From Brachionus rotundiformis (Eukaryota; Rotifera; Eurotatoria; Ploima; Brachionidae): a stretch of 64,000 bases of DNA. Shown here in pieces: positions 39,938-51,985 of the stretch. The notes beneath the pieces were generated by a model. It worked only from the letters and a program-made list of their open reading frames with translations, made no database searches and had not been told where the DNA came from. Each line of letters opens with the position of its first letter. Positions within the stretch are counted from its first letter, which is position 1. Made by a program: the position numbers and the translations under genes. The DNA lies in the NCBI GenBank assembly GCA_016802295.1, contig JAESIW010000090.1:932144-996143 (forward strand), in the 5' to 3' direction.

Positions 39938-42900
39938 TCAAATAAAATTAATCAAATTAGCGGGCGCTAAAGCTAGTTGACTATTTCGTTCTAAACTAGT
40001 GCTATGTTCTAGAAGTCCATTTTGCTTCATAATTTTAAAAATTGAAGAATTTCTGCTACGTAATGATTTTAGTGCATTTATTTGCTCGTCACCAAGATTT
40101 AAAAAATGTTCATCTGGAATTTTTTCAGTCTGAGCTTCATTGACAGACTTGGAAGTGCTTGGATTTGAATTGTTTAAATTATCATCCAAGAAAAAATCAA
40201 TACGACTTTCTTTAAAAACTTTTTCTACTTTTTTGTTTTTGTTTATTTTAATACCATTACTACTCGAATTACATACTGAACATAAATCTGTTGTATCTAA
40301 GCACATTTGATGAAAAGAATGTCCACAATGAAAGATTAGAATTTCCTGGGCCTCAGCATTCGAATCAAGCTGTTTAGAACAACTTTGACAATAATTACTT
40401 ACACTGGAATAAGATTTTGAACTTATATTTTTAAATGATGACATTTTACAATAGACATCATATGAAACTAGGTCGTTTGTCTTGTCAAGCAAAATTTGTT
40501 CGTAAGCACAAATTTCCATCATTTTTATCATCAAGTGCTTTATGTCACCAAAATTGGAAGCTCCATACAAAGGATCGCAAATCATTCGGTCTATTATAGT
40601 TGTTAAATTGACATATCCTACCATACTATTGATAATGTATGAGCCTAAATTTTTAAAAAAATCTTTGGTCTCTTCAAGTTTGTAAGCACTTGTCTGATTT
40701 TCTTGTTCTGGTGATTCAATATTCTCAGCTTGTGATTGGGGAAACAAGCTCTGTATAGGACGCATGACTTCGTCAAATAAAGAAAACCAAATTTTTTCTT
40801 TCATATTATCTTCCAAAGAGCAACTATGTGTTTGGCACAATTTAACCATCATAACTAAATGGGCATCAATTTTATGCTTGTTTGTATTCAATTCTAGATC
40901 GGTGCAGGTTTTCAAATTTTTTTGTAGCTCTTTAGTAAAAGAATTCATTTTTTCCAAGTGTAAATTAAACGCTGATTCAATTTGACCAGATTTTTCGAGC
41001 AAGTAGGCAAGACCATCAACATGGTGATGTTCTCTACATATTCTGATACATTCATCAATCCGAAATGAATATTCATTTAAGGTGGTTTTTAAAATGTTGA
41101 TTAAGTTTTCTGGGTCGAATTGGCAAATCAACTCTAAATACATTTCACAATATTCTCCACTAAATTGGCTTATGTAATTTATGTATTTTCGGTTTGTTTT
41201 AATTATTTCAAGTATTTCAATTAAACTTTGGAGAAAATTAAACAAAACTTTGGGATGACTTTTTATACTCATTATTAAGCTTTTTAGGTCTAGATTCAAC
41301 TCTATCCATAGCAATTGAACTGTTTCGGCTGAATTGGTGTTTAACATGCGTTCAATAACTTCTGGTTGTGATATTTTTTCATTAAGCTTTTTTAATTGAA
41401 CGTCTCGAGGTTCGCTGATGGTCGATCTTCTACCCAAACTTGACCTGTGCGATGATTCAATTTGTTCAAAGAGTATTTTTAAGATTCCACGAATTAGATC
41501 AAAAACTTGGACTTTACGTTCTTCTGGAACATCATCATTCAAATAACAATCTATTATTTCAGAATATTCCGATTTAAATTCATATAATATTTCACAAGCT
41601 CGGTAAAATTTGGCTCTTTTACACAAACTTAACAGACGTTCTAAATCAAAGCGTTCTAGTAGTTGAATTGATACTGAATTTAGAAGAGCTATTAGCGTTT
41701 GCTCACGTTCTTCTTGTCTATTTAGTTCTTCTATGTTGCACAAATATTCAATCATCTTTATTAAATTGTTTTTTAATAGAATTTAAAAATTTCACATATT
41801 TTAATTTGAAAATTAGTATAGAAAATATAGAAAAAAATGCTAAAATGAGATTTACTAGTTTTATTAAATAAAAAATATTATTTTCTAATAAATTTTTAAT
41901 CAAATAAATTATTTTTTTTAAAATAAGGTCCTTTTTAAGTTACTTAAATATTTGCCTAAGAATTTCGTTTAGGCTGATTGTTGTATTTTAAGAATTTTTT
42001 AAAAATTAATTTCAAAAATCTGTGAATCAGCTTATAATAGTAATTAGTTTATAATAATTATCAATGGCCTATGATTTTTAGATCGATTTCCTTAACCAAG
42101 TGTCTAAATCTATTTAGTAATTAAATGCAAGCGTCAAGTTAAAAGTGTATTTGCGAAAGCGATTAGAGTTCTTGGAATGCTAAAACGGAGACTTAAAAAC
42201 AGAGAGGAGAAGCTGTGAATAAGACTGTATAGATCGATGATAGGACCTCATCTGGACTATGCAGTGCAAACTTGGAATCCAAGTATGAAAAAATATGTGA
42301 ATATGTTAGAGAACTGGCAACAAAAATCCGTGTTTCGCTAAGAAGTATGTCGTATGAATTGAGACTGGCTAGAGTGGCTTTGGCAAAGTGGCAAGGTTGA
42401 GTGAAAGAAGGCGAGAAGAAGCGACTTGATTGAAATGCATAAATTAGTAATTAAATACCTTGATTAAATAGCAATTTTTAGGCATGATCATTTTAATTTG
42501 CTAATACTAGCACAATTTATACTAAATTAAATAATTTTAAGCAAATTCGATCATATAATATCATGTCATATTAAAAAAACTCTCTACAACTAAACAAAAA
42601 GAAAAAGTAATTGAAAATTGTTTCATTAAAAATTTGATTGAAAAAATAAGATCAACTTTACGTGATTTTTAACTTTTGTAATCGTTTATTTTACTTTTTT
42701 TGATCTTCAATGCTTTATTAAAATTACACATTCCTACCATTTTTAACTTATTAATATGTGAAAATTAAATTTATTCTATCATGAATAACTTATCTTATTT
42801 TTTTTGAATTTAGGGTAGAGTAATAATTAAATATATTTACTTGTACAAATACTTTATCATCAACTTTTATATTGTTGTTTTTGTTAGCTAACTGTCTGGC

Positions 42901-45408
42901 TAAAAACATAAATAAATGTCCCAATACATGATTATTAATATACGATTTGGTGCTCAAATCGTTTTGTTTTAAACACATTTCAATCAATATATCAATTAAA
43001 TGTTGCTTTTTGTCAAGACCAATTACTGCCTCAAAACTTGGCTCGTTTAAACTCATTGTGATTACGTTTAAAAAGTCCATTACGTCATAGTTTAGAAAAA
43101 TTCTCAATATCGGAAATTCAATAGAATCCATTTGACCATTATCTTTAAGCATTTCGTCAATCATATTATTGTGCCTGGAAGTCAAATATCCAAACATAGT
43201 TCTTCTAACATTATCGCACAAATCTAAATCTTCAATCATGCCATATGGATAGCCTTGTCCACAGAGACAACAATGCAAATAAACTAACAATTTATTGCCA
43301 AAGACTGTGACGCTTTTTTCCGCGTTTAATTTACTCGTATCATTTCTCAACAATTCTAGTGGATTCATTTGCTTAAGGACATCCTCAAACGGAGTAATAT
43401 AATCACTCAATGCTTTGTTAAACAGATAAATATAGGCATCAGTAAGCGAATACTTTTTACAGGTCTGTATTACATCATGAAAGTCAATGTTCGATATATT
43501 GAAATGTAAAAGACACTTTTCCAAATTGGACAATAATCTAGGATGATTTTTGTAATATTTGATTATTTTTTTTACAATCAAAGGTGGTATCTCGCCTAAT
43601 TGGTTGTTGATCAGTGCATCTTCCAAGCTTTCATAAAACATTCCCTCGAATACCGAATCATAGGTAATCAAGTCATAAACATTGTTGAATAAAATATCCT
43701 GTCTTTCTATTTGAGTACAAACAGAGACCAATTTTTGGCTTGCTTTTGAGTAATGTTGCTCGAGTTGTTCCAAAGAACCGTGAGTAGGACATGTCTTAAT
43801 TGAAGAGTTTACGTACAATTGAAGAATGTCAACTATTTTCTCGTATATTTTTTCTTTTCTAGATATGGTGTCATTTGGCAACCCGATAAGCGCTTTGGTA
43901 TCACCACGGTACATTGAAACAGCCAAATTTAATGCCAAGTCTAGGTTATTCTCGTTTAGAAAATCATCAATACGAGCCGACCAATTTTGCAGACTAAATA
44001 ATGCTATTGAGTCAGTGCCCAGTATAAACAGTTGTCCCAGAAAAGTTCTAAAACTTTGATAGCATGAATTTTCACCGGCGTATGCCAGTGCTTCCGATAC
44101 ATAGCCACCCGTTGATAAAGACTTAAAAAATGAGGAATTATATACCAAATTGACATTTATACTTATGCATTGTAATTCTTCATTACTTTTTATGTCCACA
44201 ATGTGAATTTTTTCACTCTGATCCAAAATTGCTATGGTTTTTGCATTTAACCAGGAAAAATTAAGAATCTTGAATGAAAAATCGCTTTTTTTGGAGTAGA
44301 TTACCCGAAATTTTTTTCCCAAATCATCGTTTGAGTCAAAAAAATAGTTTAATTGAAAAAAATGAATGGACGAATCTCTGGCACATGTAAGCATTGGTGA
44401 AATATAGCGTTTATTCTCATCTGATTGCAAGATTACCAATTGCCAGTTAAGTATTGGCAAATATTTTAGCTGACTGTTCAAAGGAAATGTAAACAAAACA
44501 GTTAGTTTAGGTTTGAGAGAGACAATAAATATTTTGGTAAAGCTGGCCATAGCAAGAAATGAGTATTTGAAAAGGAGACTGTTTAAATGATCAAGATTAT
44601 TTTTAACAGAGCTTTGTGTACCTAGTTTTTCTAGAAGTGTTTCGGCAAATTTTTCAAATCGTAATGGTTCTATATGGCAAACTTCACCACGGCTTCCGGA
44701 AAATAAGCATTGAGAATCGGCTGAGCGAACACCCATTACTCTTTTAAACTCAAGCATGAATACAGAACCTCCTGAGTCCGAGAAGACCGCTACTTTTGGA
44801 TTATCGGTAAATTTTAAATTTAAAACTGGATTTCCAACAGGATGAGCATCGGCTATTTTGCGAAGAAGTTTACCATTTACATCATACATCAGAATAAGCC
44901 CTGACGAGTCTCCGACAAGTAGTCGATCACATGAATTATTCAGAGATAGAGCGCTAATGGCATCTTTTGACTCGCTAGTTATGTAAAGCTTGAGGATTTG
45001 GTTTGAATCAAAAAGCAAAACTAAGCCTCTTGATGTTCCAATGGCTATCAAAGATGAAATCTCAATAGCTGTTGGTAGTCCTGCATCTGAACGATCAATT
45101 GCTGTTTTGAGTTGAGTTGATACCTGTTTTAGATGAGTTTGCTTACAAACTATACCATTTTTTTCTATCAAATGTTGGAAATTGAGCGAGCTTGATCGGG
45201 ATTTTTGGTCGATATTGACTTTGTTCAACGATTGAGTGAGGCTTTTTAGAATTTCGTCGTCGTCCGAATCATCATCCTCGTTAAGGATACTTTCAATTGT
45301 CGGTTCTTCAACTTTTATTTGCTGGGACTCGAGGAAAAGCTCGAAATTGTTCTCTGCTTCAAGTAATTCATCGTCTAAATCATCCAAATTTATAGATATA
45401 TTTTCCAT
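39938..45408 (-). CDS. VPS8: Vacuolar protein sorting-associated protein 8 (CORVET subunit)
   Basis: CORVET-specific tether subunit that binds RAB5 and drives early-endosome fusion. Two minus-strand exons, 45408-42841 and 41755-39938, join in phase 0 into 1461 aa (human about 1428). The N-terminus is acidic. A WD40-type beta-propeller lies at about 90-480, with Ala-Ile-Gly-Thr-Ser-Arg-Gly-Leu-Val-Leu-Leu-Phe, Val-Gly-Asp-Ser-Ser-Gly and Ser-Gly-Ser-Arg-Gly-Glu-Val. A long alpha-solenoid follows, then a RING-H2-like finger (about 1312-1357: CxxC...C.H..H..C...CxxC). The junction falls after Val-Asp-Asp-Lys-Val-Phe-Val-Gln, where the family reads on to the helix. The single intron (1085 bases) is by far the longest in a window of 50-base introns and contains an antisense LINE remnant. 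It heads away from LTO1 across a 439-base shared upstream region. Confidence 0.94.
42120..42450 (+). pseudogene. LINE reverse-transcriptase C-terminal remnant inside the VPS8 intron
   Basis: Plus-strand translation shows Ala-Ile-Arg-Val-Leu-Gly-Met-Leu-Lys-Arg, then Leu-Tyr-Arg-Ser-Met-Ile-Gly-Pro-His-Leu-Asp-Tyr-Ala-Val-Gln-Thr-Trp-Asn-Pro, a typical motif of the RT thumb region of non-LTR elements. After a frameshift and stops comes Asp-Leu-Ile-Glu-Met-His-Lys-Leu-Val. It is antisense to VPS8, is degenerate, and accounts for the unusual intron length. Confidence 0.82.
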
Positions 45409-45847
45409 CTTTTTATATAATTATGCAAAATTAAATAAAAAATGAATTTTTTTTAATTAGCATCTGAGTCACGGGTCTTAAAAATTTAAATTAATTTTAA
45501 ATAGATAATTTGGTTTTTATCAATCTAAAAACATAAAGTTTTCTCAAAAACTCGAAAAAAAATTTTTTAATAGAATCATTTTACAATATTTTACCAAAAG
45601 AATTGTAATTTAAGCTATTTTGGATAAAAACAAACAAACTTTATATTTATTTGAAAAATTACAAATCTTAGTACTACACTGATATTTTTTAAAATTAAAA
45701 AATAAATATATTAAAAACAATTTAAAACGGTTTAAAATTATTTAATTAAATATTTTGATAATATAAAGACAGTAAGACAAACACGTTGCAACTAATAATA
45801 ATTTATTTAAATTATTTATTATATTTTCAAATTTAGAATATCTAAAA
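45409..45847. promoter_or_regulatory. Head-to-head intergenic region of VPS8 and LTO1
   Basis: 439 AT-rich bases between two divergent ATGs, presumably holding both promoters. No TATA box or other motif could be singled out. Confidence 0.45.
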
Positions 45848-46231
45848 ATGGACGATCCATTCGAAGCAATTTCAAATCTTAATACGGACAGCTATAATAG
45901 TGGATTTAAAGAAGGAGTATTAAATGGCAAAAAAGTCGCGTTGACTCAAGGTTTTAAAATAGGCATACAAACCTCGTTTAAAATAACCAAAGATATTGGA
46001 AATATACATGCAACATGTTCTTTATACAAAAATCAGACCAATAATGAAAAGATCTCCAAACTGGCTATTCATATTTGTGACTTAATTGACAATTTTGAAT
46101 ACTCGAACTGTCATAGTGATAATTTTGAATCTAGTATTAATTTAATAAAGGACAAATTTAAACAATTTTGTTCCCTTACTAATATTAAAAGTGGAAATTT
46201 AAAAACTAATCAAAATCATTTAACTTTTTAG
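45848..46231 (+). CDS. LTO1: LTO1 homologue (iron-sulfur cluster adaptor for ABCE1)
   Basis: Single exon, 127 aa (human about 137). With YAE1, LTO1 recruits the cytosolic Fe-S assembly machinery to the ribosome-recycling factor ABCE1/Rli1. Seen here are the Gly-rich repeat region Ser-Gly-Phe-Lys-Glu-Gly-Val-Leu-Asn-Gly-Lys...Gly-Phe-Lys-Ile-Gly (the deca-GX3 motif, about residues 18-40) and the near-identical C-terminal Lys-Phe-Lys-Gln-Phe-Cys-Ser-Leu. Human LTO1 ends in a C-terminal Trp or similar residue used by the targeting complex in some species; this one ends in Leu-Thr-Phe. The stop codon lies 21 bases from the stop of the convergent four-TM gene. Confidence 0.9.
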   Translation: MDDPFEAISNLNTDSYNSGFKEGVLNGKKVALTQGFKIGIQTSFKITKDIGNIHATCSLYKNQTNNEKISKLAIHICDLIDNFEYSNCHSDNFESSINLIKDKFKQFCSLTNIKSGNLKTNQNHLTF

Positions 46232-46252
46232 ATAATTTATTTAATAAAAAAA

Positions 46253-46926
46253 TTATGAAGCAGTTTTATCTTGTATGTTTTTTTCACACAAAAAATTAGT
46301 AAAATAATTTGATAGATTACAATTTAGAACAGTTATCAAACATCCAATGTACTAAAATAATTTTTGAAAAATAAATCATATTTTAAAAAAATAAATTAAT
46401 TATATCTTACAGAAAAATACTTTGTCCATTTACTTATGCTTTCCAAATACTTGCTAGGATGTATTAGACATGGGTTTGAAAAGAATGAGACCAGTTCATG
46501 GCAGCATTTGTTGTATTTCAAAAGCTGGGACTCGACTATTTCTGAGTTTATTTTTGTAAAATTCCAGTAAAATATAAGATAAATAAATAGAAGAAAAGTA
46601 ATAAGAATAGTGAATGTTGTAAATGCTTCAATTTCGTTTCCTTTTTGTCCAAAAATAATCAATAATTTAATAAAATTAAGACTTATTATTAGTATTCCAA
46701 TTAATTTTACTATAAAGTAATAAAAAATTATAATTAAATTTTATTAGTAAAATTATGGATTTATTTTACTTTTTGTTAAATAGTCGTACTGAATGGGAAG
46801 CAGTCCAACTTTATAGAATTCGTTTTGAATTTGGGTAGATATTACCTCAAAAAAAATCCAAACAGAGATATTGAATAAAATTGTCATGCATAGAAAAGAT
46901 ACAACTAAAACTTTTGTGGTTAACAT
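46253..46926 (-). CDS. Small four-transmembrane protein, divergent tetraspanin-like
   Basis: Three minus-strand exons (46926-46770, 46709-46411, 46351-46253) join by canonical GT-AG signals with all phases closing to 184 aa. There are four hydrophobic segments (about 5-27, 54-70, 82-100, 150-166), with a short loop between TM2 and TM3 and a larger loop between TM3 and TM4 containing Asn-Lys-Cys-Cys-His and one further Cys. This topology and the Cys pair recall tetraspanins, but the Gly of the usual CCG motif is replaced by His and the large loop is only about 50 residues. It could equally be an unrelated four-TM protein. Convergent with LTO1. The upstream 46927-47183 spacer is short and without features. 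Confidence 0.6.
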
Positions 46927-47183
46927 TTCTCAAATTTTAAGAATTTAAATATTTTATATATTTGGCTATGATAAATCAAAGCCTTAGGGCTGGGTGTCAA
47001 GCTCTAATTCGTTTATGGATCATGATTACATGAATTCCAAATTTTTTAATAATTTATTAATCGCGAACTCTAATGATATATGTTCGTGAAATTAAATTTA
47101 TTTTTGGGATTAAACTATTATGGAAAATTGAATATCTTTCTATAATTGAGACATTTTATTTTGTAAAAGAAATTTAATTTAGA

Positions 47184-48014
47184 TTAAATTGGTTCATTTT
47201 TAATGTCTAAATCAACAAGTCGACTAATGAATTCATCATTTGTAATGTTTAATTTAACCAAATTTTGTTGATTTTTACAAAATAAATTTTCTTTTAATCG
47301 ATTTGAATTTTGGTCATGTTGATTGCAATATTCCAAATTGATCCAATTTTGCTCAGGTTCGGTGGCTACCTTGTTTGTATTGTTAGAATACTTCATTGTT
47401 ACTAATTCTGCTTTTTCTAATTCATTTTCTAAATCATCTTCTGTATCAACCTCTGGTTCAGTTGTGTCCTTAGAATCCTTTAGATCTTTGGTCTTTTTCT
47501 CTACCAGATCAAAATAGTCAAAGCTAGGTTTCATTTGAAGAATTGCCTGAATAGGATTTAAGTGCAATTTATTTTCTTTTAACAAACCTAAATGATAAAG
47601 ACGGTTCATTTGACCCAATGTGGCGTTTGTCGAGCTCAAAATTTGTTTGTCCATTAGATTTGATTTGTAATAGCGTGACTGGTCCTGTTTTGTGCGAGAA
47701 TTAGTCTTTGGTTGAATTGTTTGCTTTCCATCAACATTCAATGCAAATTGTTCACCTTTTGCTTTTGAATAGTTATCATTTTGAGTGTCCAACTCTACAT
47801 CCATTTCAATTTTATTAATTTTTGGTTTTATTTTTACCGCCAAAATATTTGAATCATCATAAGTTCTGTCTTGCGGACGTATAGGATATTGAAGAATGTA
47901 TAATTTATTCTCTAAAGATTTGCTCAGGTAAACGTCTATTTCCTGAACAATAGGGTCGTCATCTTGGTCGTCTTGGTCATATTCTTTTTTTTCTTGTTTT
48001 ATTTCAAAATCCAT
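47184..48014 (-). CDS. POLR3E: RNA polymerase III subunit RPC5, short form
   Basis: Pol III subunit that, with RPC4, aids initiation, termination and reinitiation on tRNA and 5S genes. Single exon, 276 aa. The first 190 residues match metazoan RPC5: Asp-Pro-Ile-Val-Gln-Glu-Ile-Asp-Val-Tyr-Leu, Leu-Gln-Tyr-Pro-Ile-Arg-Pro, Thr-Tyr-Asp-Asp, Ala-Val-Lys-Ile-Lys-Pro, Lys-Gly-Glu-Gln-Phe-Ala-Leu-Asn-Val-Asp-Gly, and Leu-His-Leu-Asn-Pro-Ile-Gln-Ala-Ile-Leu-Gln-Met-Lys-Pro-Ser. Vertebrate RPC5 is over 700 aa with several C-terminal winged-helix domains. Here the protein stops after the RPC4-dimerising part, like yeast Rpc37 (about 282 aa). No donor site near the stop obviously leads on to more coding sequence, so the short form looks genuine. 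Confidence 0.88.
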   Translation of the reverse strand: MDFEIKQEKKEYDQDDQDDDPIVQEIDVYLSKSLENKLYILQYPIRPQDRTYDDSNILAVKIKPKINKIEMDVELDTQNDNYSKAKGEQFALNVDGKQTIQPKTNSRTKQDQSRYYKSNLMDKQILSSTNATLGQMNRLYHLGLLKENKLHLNPIQAILQMKPSFDYFDLVEKKTKDLKDSKDTTEPEVDTEDDLENELEKAELVTMKYSNNTNKVATEPEQNWINLEYCNQHDQNSNRLKENLFCKNQQNLVKLNITNDEFISRLVDLDIKNEPI

Positions 48015-49239
48015 TTTATTTTTTATAATTTTAAATTTTATTATTATTATTATTGACTGTTTAAATTCAAAATTTAGATAACATTATTTCAATTTTTATT
48101 AAAATGATGACTAATTTATAGGATAGAAAAGTAAACTTGAAAAAAATGTTAAATGTTTACTTTTTCTAAATAAATTTGAGTACAAAGTTATATTAAAAAT
48201 TATATTTTCATCAACAAATACTTCTGTAAAAAATAAATATAGAACTTATGTAGTGTTGAAGTAAAAATTTTAGATAAACAGTAAAATTTAATTGGGATTC
48301 TAAAAAAAATTATATGTCGTTATTAACGCGTTTTAACTTAATAATAAACGACATCAATTATTACTTAAAATTGATTATCAGATATCAAAATAAAATTTTA
48401 TATGATACGATAATTTATTTTAAAAAAACGATATGAGTCAATATTTTTTTAAGATTATTATTTGTATACAAAATATTTTCGTAATTTTAATTATTATTGT
48501 AGATCGAAAAGTTTATTATCTATGATAAAAAATAATCAAATATTTCGAAATATTCAATACAAGGTTTTATGATTTAAAATTTTGAGATTGAGAAAGAGTT
48601 TTTAAAATAAAATTTTACAATTCATAATTTATTAGTAAAAAATAATTTACGAGCATAGTTAATTAATTTTTAAACTGAAATAAAATAAAAATCTAAAAAA
48701 AATGCTATTTTTGTCTGAAAATGTAATTTCTTTAATTGTTAATTTTGAAATAAATTTAGTCAAATGAGGGGAATATTATTCTGATTGAGTAAACACTTTT
48801 GCCATCAGATATTTTAAGACAATAATGCAGTCAATTTAGATGAGCAAAAATCTATTAAACAGATTGGAAGTTTTTTAAACGCTTGATCGAGTTTAGAAGA
48901 TCGACAAAATAAACATATCAAAAAACTTAATCAAAAACATTTTCCCGAATCTGACTAGATTTATAAAATTATAATAATAAATTAAAACCTTTTTTTAATA
49001 TAAATTAATTCAAACAAATAGAAAATCCATAAGGTAAAATTTCTATTCAAAATATTCACATACTCTCAAACTAGTTAGCATTGATATTCGATGTCATGTC
49101 CTAATTACATACACAATCTCGCCAATGTTTATCCTATTCATTTATTTAACCCAGTCGTTTCATAATTTCTCTTTTGCTCATTACTCATCTCTATTTAAGA
49201 TAAATCGAATCTCGGTCTTGTGATCTGATAAGAAAAATT
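48015..49239. other. 1.2-kb spacer between divergent POLR3E and cortactin
   Basis: Contains an ATT microsatellite (48038-48055), an imperfect inverted repeat around an ACGCGT core (about 48315-48354) and a possible short coding relic (about 48838-48960) broken by an in-frame TGA. Both genes' promoters should lie here. 49040-49230 is less AT-rich, as expected for the cortactin 5' flank. Confidence 0.45.
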
Positions 49240-50792
49240 ATGTGGAAAGCAACTTTAACTCAGTCTAACACTTTAATGAAACAAATAATGGCTGAACAAA
49301 GCAATGATCCAGATGAATGGGACACCGACCCAGATTTTGTGGTAATTGAGTCACAACAAAATGGCATCTAAAAGTAACTAAAATTACTTCTCTATTTAGA
49401 ACGACATATCAGAAAAAGAACAAAGATGGGGGTCCAAAACGGTACAAGGTTCAGGTCGACAAGGATTCATCGAGTAATTAGTTTTTTTCAGATTAATTTT
49501 TTTCCTAATTAAATTTTTTATTGTAAAGCTTGGAACAGTTGCGCACTAATGTTGTAAAAAAGACAGAAAATGAGGATAATAAAGCTAGAAACTTTAGCGC
49601 TGGATACGGAGGCAAATTTGGGCTACAGGAAGATAGAGTGGATAAAAGTGCAGTTGGCTACGAGTATCAGGCAAAGTCAGAAAAGCACTCGTCACAAGTT
49701 GACTATGCGAAAGGCTTTGGCGGAAAGTATGGACTTGCCAAAGATAGAGTAGACAAGTCAGCGGTTGGCTATGAATACCAGGAAAAGGCTGAGAAGCATT
49801 CGTCACAAGTTGATTACGCAAAGGGATTCGGAGGTAAGTACGGCGTTGCTCAAGATAGAGTGGATAAGAGTGCGGTCGGTTTTGACCATGTTGAGAAATT
49901 GTCCAAGCACTCGTCACAAGTCGATTATTCAAAAGGCTTTGGAGGACGGTATGGAGTTGACAATAATAAGGATAAGTCAGCTACCGTATTTAGTGAACCA
50001 GCCGAACCAGTAGGAACCAGATATGAAAAGCCCAAAGTTGACGCCAAAGCTGATATCAAGAGCTTAAGAAGTCGGTTCGAAAATTTGAACACTGATGACA
50101 GTAGAAAAAGAGCCGAAGAGATCAGACGTGAAAGATTGGAAAAAGAAAAATTGGAAAAAGAACTTGAAAAGGTTGGATGTTTGCTCTATTTTAATCTTAA
50201 TTAAACTTTATATTAGAAAAGGACTGTAATAGAAAATACGCATCAAAGTGAAGATAATATAAAGCCTTCTAATCAGGTCGAGAACCGACCAGCTTTTAAA
50301 ACAGTTACCAATTCTCCATTTAAGACAAACACATTGCCTAAATTTAACCCTGATCCGATTGTAGAGCCTGTTAAAGTGAATATCAGTCAAGAAGCTGTTT
50401 CTTCATCAGTGTCTCCATCATTGTCTTCTAACTCAAATCAAAACAGTAGTCCAGTTAACCAAGCAAATATACCAAAACCGCCTGCCTATTTGTGTCAGCA
50501 AAACGAAAGCGATGAGGATGACTGGGGCGAGAACGACCAGCCTGTTGAGATTCGTCCAAGTTATGCAGCTCCAATGCCCGAGTACATACAACAACCTGTT
50601 CCTGTATCCACAACCAGTGGCCTGAGAGCACGAGCTTTGTATGACTTTCGAGCTTCAGCTGACGATGAGATATCATTTGATCCCGATGATGAAATAACAG
50701 AAATTGTCCAGATTGATGAAGGATGGTGGCAAGGATTTTGTAAAGGAATGTTCGGTTTATTTCCGGCTAATTATGTTGAGCTGATTCAATAA
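49240..50792 (+). CDS. CTTN: Cortactin/HS1 actin-nucleation regulator
   Basis: Binds Arp2/3 and F-actin and stabilises branched networks at the cell cortex. Exons are 49240-49341, 49400-49473, 49529-50171 and 50217-50792, one frame of 464 aa. The N-terminal acidic region with [10 protein letters not shown] corresponds to the Arp2/3-binding DDW motif. Three full 37-residue cortactin repeats and one partial follow (about 82-220; Lys-Ser-Ala-Val-Gly...Ser-Gln-Val-Asp-Tyr...Gly-Phe-Gly-Gly), then a charged helix, a Pro/Ser-rich linker, and a C-terminal SH3 domain (about 407-464; Ala-Leu-Tyr-Asp-Phe, Gly-Trp-Trp, Pro-Ala-Asn-Tyr-Val). Vertebrate cortactin has 6.5 repeats and HS1 3.5, so this is a short-repeat cortactin. 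Identification is secure. Confidence 0.96.
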
Positions 50793-51985
50793 TGATTATT
50801 AGTACCAAAATTTTTATACATTGACAATTTTAAAATTAAAAAAAAACGCATTTTTTATAAAATAATTTCCATTTAATTAATTTTGAGACTCTTTTTTTTT
50901 ATAAATTAATAAGTAATTTTTTTATCAATAAATAATTTAGACTTTTAAATATTTAATTAATTGAATTAAATTATTTCTTTTAATGCAAATTAACTAAAAG
51001 ATTTTTAGGTCTGGCAACTGAGCCGAGAAAACTGATTTTATAATGGTCTATGAATTCTTGACCAATACAAGAAATAAGTTATTAGTTTTTATGATAAATC
51101 TGATATAAGAGTAAATAGTTTTTTTATTTAAATAGGAATTGTATATGTACAATTTTTTATAAATTTTATTTCTTATTTTGATTTTATAAATAAATATAAT
51201 TTATATTTGTATTCTGGAACGAATCTTAGTTTATAAAAATATTTTTCGATTTATTACTTTAAATAGTTTAAAATTTTCTTTAATAAATGTTTTTTTTTAT
51301 TTTAAGAGAATTTAAAATCTTTTATGTTTTTAACTAAAAAATAAAAAATTTCCTTATTGTTTTAATAGATTTAAATTTTTTATCTAAAGAAAATGTTAAA
51401 AATTATTCTAAAGCTAGGCTAGATAAAAGTTGCTGGATTAGTTTCTTTTATTAGTTTTTATTTTTTGATATTAAACAATGCTAATTTAAAATATTAACAT
51501 GATTGGGTTACTTCATTTTACTTTTTTCTTCCAAAAAGATATTTTTTATTAAATCAAGAGTCAATGTTTATCTCTTCAATCACTTTTTGATAAACCACCA
51601 ATTAGTCAATATAAATCATACAAGAAAACGAGTCAGGAAGATCTTTTGGTCAGTTTCAATTTCATCATCCGAAAGCTAATGTCAAATGTGCGTACATGTC
51701 TGTTTTGGTGAACAACTTGAAATAATTTTATATATTTTTATTTGTTATAATTTAAAAAAATAAGCTCATAGTTTAAATTTATCTATTAAATAAGTTACAT
51801 TTAAAATTTATACTTGACATTTTGAATGATATTAAAAATAACAAAAACTCGCCTTTTGTCTGTCTTTGGTCGGAATATATCCAAATTAAAAATTATAAAT
51901 AAAACTTATTATTAACAAATAAGAATCCTAAAATTTTAAAAAAATGAATTCTAAAAAAATTTAGAAGAATTATTTTTCGTTCAAT
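50793..51985. other. 1.2-kb spacer between convergent cortactin and SLC17A9
   Basis: AT-rich 3' flanks of two convergent genes. No gene, repeat or RNA recognised. Confidence 0.6.

Noticed and set aside
48838..48960. Possible small coding relic
   Set aside because: About 40 codons of plausible composition but broken by an in-frame TGA, with no start or splice context. Too little to call.
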